Assembly: GCF_010731715.1 (NCBI RefSeq)
Contig: NZ_AP022587.1
Location: forward strand, 2,976,001 to 3,040,000
Source of the DNA: Mycobacterium stomatepiae
GTDB taxonomy: Bacteria; Actinomycetota; Actinomycetes; Mycobacteriales; Mycobacteriaceae
Direction: 5' to 3'
DNA: 64,000 nt
The position numbers and the translations under genes are program-made. Below, one piece after another: positions 57,550-64,000 of the stretch (position 1 is its first letter; each line of letters opens with the position of its first letter). The notes under the pieces are model-generated. The model saw only the letters and a list, made by a program, of their open reading frames with translations. It had not been told where the DNA came from and ran no database searches.

Positions 57550-58560
57550 TCAGTCGCCGAATTCGTGTGCTTGGTATTTGTGGGTGCCCTCGAGGTCGTC
57601 GAGGATGGCGGTTTGCGCCTTCTTGGGCAGGGTGTGCAGCATCTCGCGCACCCGGGCCTGGCGACGGGCCACCCCCTTGCGCTCGGGCATTCCCGGCGTC
57701 GCCGTGATCTGCGGCGGCACGCCCTCGATTTCCTCGGTACCACCGGCGTGGTGACCGGCGTCAAGCAGCGCCTGCTCCTCGGCCATGGTCGCCTCGTCCT
57801 TTTCCTCCGACATACCGATCGGTCCGATACGCCGACCGTTGAGGAACTGACGCACCACCGGCTCATCGCTGGTCAACAGCACCTCACGCGGACCGAACAT
57901 GACCAGATGCTTGCGGAACAACATGCCGATGTTGTCCGGCACCGTACGTGCGATGTTGATGTTGTGCGTCACGATCAAGATGGTCGCGTCGATCTGAGCG
58001 TTGATGTCCAAAATCAGCTGGCTCAAATACGCGGTACGCACCGGGTCCAGACCGGAGTCCGGCTCGTCACACAAAATGATCTGCGGGTCTAGCACCAGGG
58101 CGCGGGCCAGGCCGGCACGCTTGCGCATACCACCGGAGATCTCGCCGGGGAACTTCTTCTCATCACCGCCAAGACCGACCATTTCCAGCTTCTCCATGAC
58201 GATGTCACGGATCTCGCCTTCCTTCTTCTTCGTGTGCTCACGCAACGGGAAGGCGGTGTTGTCGAACAGGTTCATCGACCCGAACAACGCCCCGTCCTGG
58301 AACAACACCCCGAACAGCGTGCGGATCTCGTAGAGCTCCTTAGCCGAACACTCAATGATGTCGGTGCCATCGATGACAATCGAGCCACGCTCCGGACGAA
58401 GCAGCCCGATCAATGACTTCAAGAAGACCGACTTACCGGTACCCGACGGGCCCAGCAAAACGCTGACCTCCCCGGCGGGGATATCCAGGGTCACGTCTTC
58501 CCAAATCCTCGATGACCCGAAGGACTTGGTCAGACCACTGACCTCGATAGCAACGCCCAT
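57550..58560 (-). CDS. mkl: Mkl/MceG, ATPase of Mce lipid importers
   Basis: The 336-aa ABC ATPase has Walker A VLLGPSGTGKSVFLKSLIGL, signature GEISGGMRKRAGLARAL and Walker B QIILCDEPDSGLDPV with the H-loop VTHNINIA. The C-terminal extension (about residues 270-336) with KKAQTAILDDLEGTHKYQAH is typical of actinobacterial MceG, which powers Mce lipid and sterol uptake. The ATG at 58560 follows GAAGGA. It corresponds to Rv0655. Confidence 0.95.
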   Translation of the reverse strand: MGVAIEVSGLTKSFGSSRIWEDVTLDIPAGEVSVLLGPSGTGKSVFLKSLIGLLRPERGSIVIDGTDIIECSAKELYEIRTLFGVLFQDGALFGSMNLFDNTAFPLREHTKKKEGEIRDIVMEKLEMVGLGGDEKKFPGEISGGMRKRAGLARALVLDPQIILCDEPDSGLDPVRTAYLSQLILDINAQIDATILIVTHNINIARTVPDNIGMLFRKHLVMFGPREVLLTSDEPVVRQFLNGRRIGPIGMSEEKDEATMAEEQALLDAGHHAGGTEEIEGVPPQITATPGMPERKGVARRQARVREMLHTLPKKAQTAILDDLEGTHKYQAHEFGD

Positions 58561-58733
58561 AGGGAATCCTTCCGTCGACGCATGCCGCCACCTGCCCCTT
58601 TGTGTGGCATGAGTCACTGTAGCGCACCCCCGGGACCACGCAGCACGGTTGCACAGCACCGGAGCGAAAAATTCGCTGACCTGAGACCCACCCCTGCACG
58701 CAGGCTAATGCTCCTGGCAGTGACGGTAAAGGG

Positions 58734-60259
58734 TCAGATTGTCGGAGCCCAGTTGCCGTGGAAGCCCATCGGCACCCGCTGGGGCAGGTGCACGGTCGCG
58801 ACGGATTCGAGCGTCTGGGCGTCCAACAACAGCAATTGCCCTTCGTCACGGCCCTGGTGGTAGCCGTAGCCCATCAGAACGCCGTCATCCTCGTCACGCT
58901 GCGCCGAGCCGTTTGTGGGATTGGGCACAAAGGACATCTCGCCGAGTAAAAGACCCGGTTCCAGCGCCGCGGCCACGCTGGACCCCGTCACGTAGTCGTG
59001 CTTGTACAGGGCCGAGGTCATCTCGGTTGCCCCGCCGGAGAGGAAGCCGCCGTCCAGCCCGACGGCGTAGCCGAACCGGTGGCGCGCACCCAGCACCGTC
59101 TCGTCGATCCGCGGAAACTCCTGCGGACGATTGTCGCGACGTTCGGTGGCGACCGCCCCGGTGGTCAGGCTGATCGTCCAGCGATCCAGCGTGGGCGGGC
59201 TGTCGCCGGGACCGCGCAGGTCGCGGTCGAACATCTTCGCGTAACTACACACGTCGAGCACCAGGACCTCTTCTTTTGTTCGGGGCCCGTCACGCATCTC
59301 CGAGTACGCATTGAGCGGGTGAAAGACGTAGCAGGGCTCGACGTCGAACCAGCGCACGTCGTCATTGCCACCCTCGCGGGGCATCACCCCGATGCGCGCC
59401 GGATAGCTGTCCTTCCAGCTGTACGGCATCCGATGCATGGGCCGCCGATTGCCGTTGATCGCCGTCATCATCGGGCCGGGAATCCTGACCCGGCCGAGCA
59501 CCGACTGCAGTACCAGGCGAGCCGGCGAACTGAGCCAGCGCGGCACGTTGGCCGGCGCGACCTGCATCGGGTCGAACGTGACCGGCAGGTCGTAGATCAC
59601 CACGTACTTGTCGGTCAGCGAGAAGTCGTGCATCATCGGCGACCCGCTCACTTCGATGTCGACAGTGCGCCGGGCGCGGCCGTCCGTGTCGATCACCGAG
59701 TACTGCACAGTGCGTCCGCGTCCGAAGCTGTAGGACACCGCGTGCAGTTCGCCGGTGCGCGGATCCCGATGCGGGTGGGCGGTGTAGCCACCGAACAGGG
59801 TGCCGTCGAAGTCGCAAGGCCCGGCGGTGTCCAGTTCCTCGGTGAGCTCGTAGTTGGCACCACCGCCCTCAACGAGTGCCAGCGTCTTTCCGGCGTGGGT
59901 CAGCACGTTGGTGTTGGGGCTGACCGACAACATCCCGACGCGCGGATTCAGCCCAGGGCGCTCGGGCTCGCCCAGCGCGACGCTCGTCGGTGGGGTGCGG
60001 ACCCATCGGTTGCGATACCAGCAAGCCTTGCCGTCGCGCAACGCGACCCTTTCACCATCGCATCGCCGGTGAACCAGTGATAGGTGGCCGGGTCGACCTC
60101 CGCGGCCGGGTTGGGCCCGTTGCGCAGGTAGCGCCCGTCCAGGTGCTCGGGGATCTGCCCGGTGACGTCGAGGTCGGTCGCGGTCACTTCGGTGTGTACC
60201 GGCGCCAGGAAGCCCTCGAGATAGGGGTTTTCGGATTTGACTGTCTGTGTGGAAGTCAT
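58734..60259 (-). pseudogene. Carotenoid oxygenase (retinal pigment epithelial membrane protein family), one frameshift
   Basis: The N terminus runs from the ATG at 60259 (NPYLEGFLAPVHTEVTATDL, GRYLRNGPNPAAEVDP, YHWFTGDAMV) and then shifts at about 60050. The rest continues in another frame from LRDGKACWYRNRWV to the stop at 58734. Iron-binding histidines are visible in GYTAHPHRDPRT, MMHDFSLTDKYVV, YVFHPLNAYSE and GFHGNWAP. One missing G in a GGG(G) run restores the frame. It corresponds to Rv0654. It would cleave carotenoids; as read it is inactive unless the base is an error. Confidence 0.9.
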
Positions 60260-60272
60260 GGGCTGAACTCCT

Positions 60273-60296
60273 ATAACGTTGTTATGTCAGCGTTAT
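60273..60296. promoter_or_regulatory. Palindromic operator between carotenoid oxygenase and TetR
   Basis: ATAAC-GTT-GTTAT at 60273-60285 is a perfect palindrome, and ATAACG (60273) also pairs with CGTTAT (60291-60296). It lies in the 95-base divergent gap, a likely site for the adjacent TetR. Confidence 0.7.
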
Positions 60297-60354
60297 TGAG
60301 ACCGTACGCCGGTGATGAGAAGATGGCAAGGCCTCATCAGAGATGGTTGGAGAG

Positions 60355-61026
60355 ATGACGTCGGAAGTTCGGCGCAATGTGCGCGACGAGATGCTGCACG
60401 CCGCGGTCGGCCTGCTCGATAGCGAGGGCCCCGATGCCCTGCAGACCCGCAAAGTGGCCAGCGCCGCGGGGACCTCGACGATGGCCGTGTACACCCATTT
60501 CGGTGGGATGCGGGGTCTGATCGCCGCGGTCGCCGAGGAGGGGCTAAGTCAGTTCGACGCCGCCCAAACGGTCCCGCAGACCGCCGATCCGGTGGCCGAT
60601 CTATTCACCGTCGGTAGTGCCTATCGCCGCTACGCGATCGAGCGGCCGCACATGTACCGGCTGATGTTCGGTAGCACCAGCGCGCACGGCATCAACGCAC
60701 CGGCCGGCAACGTCCTGACGCTGACGGTCGCTGAGATCGAGCAACACGGACACAGCTTCGCGCACGTGGTGCGGGTGGTGCGCCGGTGCATGCTGGACGG
60801 CCGGATCACCGTCGGCGGCTCCGACGACGCGGCCGTGGTGGCTACCGCCGCCCAGTTCTGGGCATTGATCCACGGATTCGTGATGCTGGAGCTGGCCGGA
60901 TGCTACGGCGACGACGGCTCGGCGGTGGCGCCGGTACTCACCGCGATGACTACGAATCTGCTTGTCGCGCTTGGAGACTCCGCGGAGCGGGTGGCGCGGT
61001 CGCTGCAGTCGGCGTTTTCCGGCTGA
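60355..61026 (+). CDS. TetR-family regulator
   Basis: This 223-aa protein has a helix-turn-helix TRKVASAAGTSTMAVYTHFG near residue 40 and a C-terminal domain of the WHG type (FWALIHGFVMLELAGCYGDD). The ATG at 60355 follows GGAGAG; an ATG at 60343 lacks a ribosome binding site. It is divergent from the carotenoid oxygenase and corresponds to Rv0653c. It converges on rplL. Confidence 0.9.
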   Translation: MTSEVRRNVRDEMLHAAVGLLDSEGPDALQTRKVASAAGTSTMAVYTHFGGMRGLIAAVAEEGLSQFDAAQTVPQTADPVADLFTVGSAYRRYAIERPHMYRLMFGSTSAHGINAPAGNVLTLTVAEIEQHGHSFAHVVRVVRRCMLDGRITVGGSDDAAVVATAAQFWALIHGFVMLELAGCYGDDGSAVAPVLTAMTTNLLVALGDSAERVARSLQSAFSG

Positions 61027-61029
61027 ACA

Positions 61030-61078
61030 CACGAAGCCCCCGGGACCTAGATTCACTAGGGTTCCCGGGGGCTTCGTG
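61030..61078. terminator. Bidirectional terminator between tetR and rplL
   Basis: CACGAAGCCCCCGGGA and TCCCGGGGGCTTCGTG form a 16-bp perfect stem. The loop contains a further CCTAG/CTAGG pair. It serves both convergent genes. Confidence 0.9.
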
Positions 61079-61089
61079 CGCGAGTTGAA

Positions 61090-61485
61090 CTACTTGACGG
61101 TGACGGTCGCGCCGGCGGCCTCGAGCTTGGCCTTGGCCTCGTCGGCAGCTTCCTTGGCGACCTTCTCCAGCAGCGGCTTGGGTGCTCCGTCGACCAGGTC
61201 CTTGGCCTCTTTCAGGCCCAGGCCGGAGACGATCTCGCGGACCACCTTGATCACGCCGATCTTCTTGTCGCCGGCGGCCTCGAGGATGACGTCGAACTCC
61301 GACTGCTCCTCGGCAGCCTCGGCCGGCGCACCACCGGCGGCAGCGCCACCGGCAGCGGCAACGGCTACCGGAGCGGCCGCGGTGACCTCGAAGGTCTCCT
61401 CGAACTTCTTCACGAAGTCCGAGAGCTCGAGCAGGGTCATTTCCTTGAAGACGTCGAGCAGGTCATCGGTGGAGATCTTTGCCAT
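61090..61485 (-). CDS. rplL: Ribosomal protein L7/L12
   Basis: The 131-aa protein has the dimerising N terminus [20 protein letters not shown], an alanine-rich hinge and the C-terminal [16 protein letters not shown] [20 protein letters not shown] with [20 protein letters not shown]. It forms the flexible stalk that recruits GTPases. Confidence 0.99.
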   Translation of the reverse strand: MAKISTDDLLDVFKEMTLLELSDFVKKFEETFEVTAAAPVAVAAAGGAAAGGAPAEAAEEQSEFDVILEAAGDKKIGVIKVVREIVSGLGLKEAKDLVDGAPKPLLEKVAKEAADEAKAKLEAAGATVTVK

Positions 61486-61518
61486 GGTGTGGATCCTTCC
61501 TTGTTTCGGTTTGTGGGG

Positions 61519-62142
61519 TTATTCGGCGTCAGCCGGTGTCTCGGCGGGTGCTTCTGCCTCGGCGGGTGCTTCCGAAGCTGCCGCTTCGGAAGCGGGTTCT
61601 GCGGCCGGGGCCGCAGCGGCAGCCGGGTCGGCGGCCTTCTTCTCCTGCAGGGCGGCCGCGAGGCGGGCGAACTGCGAAACCGGCGCGTTGAACAGGCCGG
61701 CGGCCTTGGCGAGGTTGCCCTTCATGGCACCGGCCAGCTTGGCCAGCAGCACCTCGCGGGATTCCAGGTCGGCGATGCGCTCGACCTCGGCCACCGTCAG
61801 CGGGTGGCCGTCCATGTAGCCACCCTTGATGACCAGCGCCTTGTTGTCCTTGGCAAAGGTCTTGATGGCCTTGGCGGCGTCGACGGGCTCGCCGCTGACG
61901 AACGCGATGGCCGTCGGCCCCGCGAACAGCTCGTCGAGACCCTCGATCCCCGCTTCCGACGCGGCGCGCTTGATCAGCGTGTTCTTGGCCACGGTGTAGG
62001 TAGCCGAACCCGCCAGCGAGCGGCGCAGCTCGGCCAGGTTGGCGACGGTCAGCCCGCGGTATTCGGTGATGACGGTCGCGGTCGAGGCGCTGAACTGCTC
62101 GACAATGTCCGCAACGGCGGTGGCCTTGTCAGCTTTGGCCAT
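61519..62142 (-). CDS. rplJ: Ribosomal protein L10
   Basis: The 207-aa protein has [20 protein letters not shown] and [14 protein letters not shown], typical of L10, and an acidic Ala/Glu-rich tail common in mycobacteria. It anchors L7/L12 to 23S rRNA. It is preceded by a structured leader and followed 33 bases later by rplL. Confidence 0.99.
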   Translation of the reverse strand: MAKADKATAVADIVEQFSASTATVITEYRGLTVANLAELRRSLAGSATYTVAKNTLIKRAASEAGIEGLDELFAGPTAIAFVSGEPVDAAKAIKTFAKDNKALVIKGGYMDGHPLTVAEVERIADLESREVLLAKLAGAMKGNLAKAAGLFNAPVSQFARLAAALQEKKAADPAAAAAPAAEPASEAAASEAPAEAEAPAETPADAE

Positions 62143-62149
62143 GCATACC

Positions 62150-62290
62150 TCCTCGATGAAACTCAGTGAAAATCGTGTCGTCGGTGATCACCCGAGGAAC
62201 GACGAACGCCCCGGCGCAGGAAGCGGCACGGGGCGTTGAGATACGCCGGCGTGGGAGCCGGCGGCTACAGCCTCGTCCTCCTGCGTGGGC
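62150..62290 (-). promoter_or_regulatory. L10-leader-type autoregulatory region upstream of rplJ
   Basis: The minus strand contains AACGCCCCG/CGGGGCGTT (62205-62213 with 62229-62237) and GCCGGC/GCCGGC (62245-62262) hairpins between the expected rplJ promoter and start. This matches the position and structured nature of ribosomal L10 leaders, where the L10-L12 complex represses its own mRNA. I judged it by position and hairpins, not by a covariance search. Confidence 0.6.
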
Positions 62291-62387
62291 CGCCGGGATG
62301 CTCCCGGACCTTCGACCGATTGCTCGGTGACCGACGGTCTTCGGTGGATCGGCACCAAGGATAGCGGCACAACCCGCCGTCAGCCAA

Positions 62388-62601
62388 AACGGCGAGCTCG
62401 CGCGATATCTCAGCATCAACGGCATCCCCGAGCGGATGCTGATCCGTCACCTGCACGAGCTGGTCGACGCGGGAATCATCGACCGTCACGACATCCGCAC
62501 CGTGCACTACTCGATTTCCGTACGGCAAGACTGTGGAGCCGGTGCTGGCGAGTTTGTCCTATTGGGTCCGAAAGCACGTGCCTCGCAACGAGGTTGGCTA
62601 A
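62388..62601 (+). pseudogene. Remnant of an HxlR-family regulator
   Basis: One frame reads NGELARYLSINGIPERMLIR then HLHELVDAGIIDRHDIRTVH YSIS without a start. After a one-base shift near 62520 the other frame gives PYGKTVEPVLASLSYWVRKH VPRNEVG and stops at 62601. HxlR proteins have R(F)xELxxxxxGIxxRMLxxxLxEL and YSLTxxGxxLxPVLxxLxxW, which fits. The N-terminal third is missing. It overlaps the end of the ROK gene by four bases. Confidence 0.75.
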
Positions 62602-63503
62602 GCTCCCGCGAGCCGGGCCGCGCCGACCAGGCCGGCCTGTGCCCCCAGTTCGGCGGGCACCACCCGCAATCCGGCCAGAAAATCCAGCCCCGCATAGTCG
62701 GTCAGCGCCGCGCGCAGCGGGTCGAAGAGCAGGCCACCGGACTGGGCCACGCCTCCCCCGATGACGACGAGGTCCAGGTCGCACACCGCCGCCACCGACG
62801 CGATCATCATCGCGAGCGCGGTGGCACCCCGGGAAAACGCCCGCAGCGCGACCTCGTCACCGGCCCTCGCCCCGGCGGCCAGCTCGCGGGCGCCGGCGTC
62901 CGCCGGTGCCGACCAGCCGTTGGCCCGCGCCCAGCGCACCAGCCACGGCCCGGCGGCAACCGTCTCGACGCAGCCGTGGCCCCCGCACGTGCACGGCTGC
63001 CCGTCGCGTTCGACGACCACATGGCCGACGTGCCCGGCATTGCCACTGCGCCCGGTGTAGGGCGCGCCGTTGAGCACCAGGCCACCGCCGACGCCGGTCG
63101 ACACCACCATGCCCAGCAGGAAGCCCGCACCCCGCCCCGCGCCTTGCCACTGCTCCCCCAGCGCCATGCAGACGCCGTCACCGCCCAGGCGCACCGGCAC
63201 CCCTGGCACCACGGCCGCCACCCGATCTCGCAGCGGAAAGCGTTGCCAGCCTTGGATATTGATCGGGCTGACGGTTCCGCCGGGCAGATCGATGGGGCCA
63301 GCCGAAGCGATGCCCACCGCACTAACCGCACCGCCGGCCTTCGCCAACGCTTCGGCGATCATCGCGGCGACCACGTCCCACACCTGGTCCGCCGAACCGC
63401 CCGCCGGGGTGGGCCTTGTCGCGGTGTACACCAGCGCGCCCCCGGAGTCGGCAAGGCCCGCAGCGATTTTCGTGCCACCGATGTCCAGGCAGAGGGTCAG
63501 CAT
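62598..63503 (-). CDS. ROK-family sugar kinase
   Basis: This 301-aa protein has the phosphate motif LCLDIGGTKIAAGLADSGGA, the ROK signature GRSGNAGHVGHVVVERDG and the zinc site CTCGGHGCVE. VVIGGGVAQSG is the adenosine motif. It would phosphorylate glucose or a related sugar. The ATG is at 63503. It corresponds to Rv0650. Confidence 0.93.
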   Translation of the reverse strand: MLTLCLDIGGTKIAAGLADSGGALVYTATRPTPAGGSADQVWDVVAAMIAEALAKAGGAVSAVGIASAGPIDLPGGTVSPINIQGWQRFPLRDRVAAVVPGVPVRLGGDGVCMALGEQWQGAGRGAGFLLGMVVSTGVGGGLVLNGAPYTGRSGNAGHVGHVVVERDGQPCTCGGHGCVETVAAGPWLVRWARANGWSAPADAGARELAAGARAGDEVALRAFSRGATALAMMIASVAAVCDLDLVVIGGGVAQSGGLLFDPLRAALTDYAGLDFLAGLRVVPAELGAQAGLVGAARLAGA

Positions 63504-63509
63504 GGCCGG

Positions 63510-64000
63510 TCAGTGCCGATGGGTGTTGTCGGGTTGGCGGGGGTCGCCGGGATGCTCGTAGCCGGGGGCGAGCTCGACCAGTGCGGCCAGTCGCTCGTCC
63601 AGCCACAGCCGGAAGGCGCGACGACGTGCCGCAGCCCACAGATGCTCGGTGACCGCGGCGCGCGCCTGCGCCAGCGGCGGCCCGTCACACGACGGCGCGC
63701 GCCAGCCGCGGCCGTCGGGTCGCAGCGCGGCGAACCGCAGCGGATTGCGGGCGTGGTAGTCGGCGACCTCGCGATCGCTGACCCGGACCGCGGCGGTTAC
63801 GTCGACGAACAGCGCGCGCGCCCGCGGATCCGCCAGCGCCGCCGCGGCCACACTGCCGATCTCGAGCCGGGCCGTCACGTCGGGCAGCAGCTCTTCCTCG
63901 CCCGGCGCGTCGCCGGTGCTCAATTCGCGGGCGGCCACCTCGGCGACGACGACGCGTTCGGTCACCAGAAGTTGGGTGAGCCAGCGCCGCAGTTGGCGGC
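63510..64000 (-). CDS. Conserved protein with a foldase-like segment, partial at window edge
   Basis: The frame is open to the window edge, so the start lies beyond 64000; a GTG at 63965 is internal to it. The visible part has RRWLTQLLVTERVVVAEVAA and VRVSDREVADYHARNPLRFA, which resembles the SurA-N/parvulin-type peptidyl-prolyl isomerase region (VSDxEVxxYYxxNPxRF). Its end is polar, DPRQPDNTHRH. I do not assign a function. It lies six bases upstream of the ROK gene and is probably cotranscribed. Confidence 0.65.
   Translation of the reverse strand, partial: RQLRRWLTQLLVTERVVVAEVAARELSTGDAPGEEELLPDVTARLEIGSVAAAALADPRARALFVDVTAAVRVSDREVADYHARNPLRFAALRPDGRGWRAPSCDGPPLAQARAAVTEHLWAAARRRAFRLWLDERLAALVELAPGYEHPGDPRQPDNTHRH

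Overview
The window is high-GC DNA from a mycobacterium, most likely a slow-growing non-tuberculous species. Read on the minus strand it follows the order of the M. tuberculosis Rv0650-Rv0697 block as I remember it: ROK kinase, rplJ-rplL, a TetR/carotenoid-oxygenase pair, mkl, rpoB-rpoC, endonuclease IV, fadE8-echA4-PaaX-echA5, two DUF3060 proteins, TetR, rpsL-rpsG-fusA-tuf, a SHOCT-domain membrane protein, a mycofactocin-type SDR, a ferredoxin-reductase-like gene, and the mycofactocin cluster mftR/mftABCDEFG. A PE protein, MIRU-like coupling elements and the mkl gene all point to Mycobacterium. The species cannot be fixed from sequence reading alone.

Region 1, about 1-9.7 kb: an accessory lipopeptide island resembling glycopeptidolipid (GPL) loci. 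It holds a multidomain NRPS broken by many frameshifts, an MbtH partner, a Gap-type export membrane protein and a GPL-type glycosyltransferase. It also carries an IS3-family remnant and decayed copies of pieces of the neighbouring core region (the 3' half of the MFS transporter gene and an internal part of mftG). Region 2, 10.1-13.7 kb: a cytochrome P450, a TetR regulator and a 14-TM MFS transporter, with two tandem palindromic operators between the last two. Region 3, 13.7-21.2 kb: a complete mycofactocin cluster, including the 29-aa precursor MftA and the divergent regulator MftR. Region 4, 21.2-28.9 kb: DUF2332, an ECF sigma factor translationally coupled to a VOC protein, a D-2-hydroxyacid dehydrogenase, a reductase split by one stop codon, the SDR, a SHOCT protein and a PE protein. 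Region 5, 29-40.4 kb: the translation operon (rpsL, rpsG, fusA, tuf) and the fatty-acid block.

Region 6, 40.5-49.5 kb: a second accessory insertion lying where I would expect lpqP and a ceramidase gene. It contains a frameshifted HD-domain gene and two tandem, unequally decayed copies of an aldehyde dehydrogenase / saccharopine-dehydrogenase-like / amino-acid-permease cassette. The second copy is joined to a fragment of rpoC, and an IS256-family transposase remnant sits beside the rpoC terminator. Region 7, 49.6-64 kb: rpoC, rpoB, mkl, a frameshifted carotenoid oxygenase with its divergent TetR, rplL-rplJ with an L10-type leader, an HxlR remnant, a ROK kinase and a partial gene at the edge.

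Two themes stand out. Both accessory regions contain degraded copies of the core genes next to them, which suggests recombination with DNA from a related mycobacterium followed by decay. Several genes outside the essential core are broken by single-base changes, and many of these are losses in G/C runs, so base-calling error must be separated from true decay. The mycofactocin genes are intact, and their likely partners nearby (SDR, MftG, P450) suggest a local alcohol-oxidation module.
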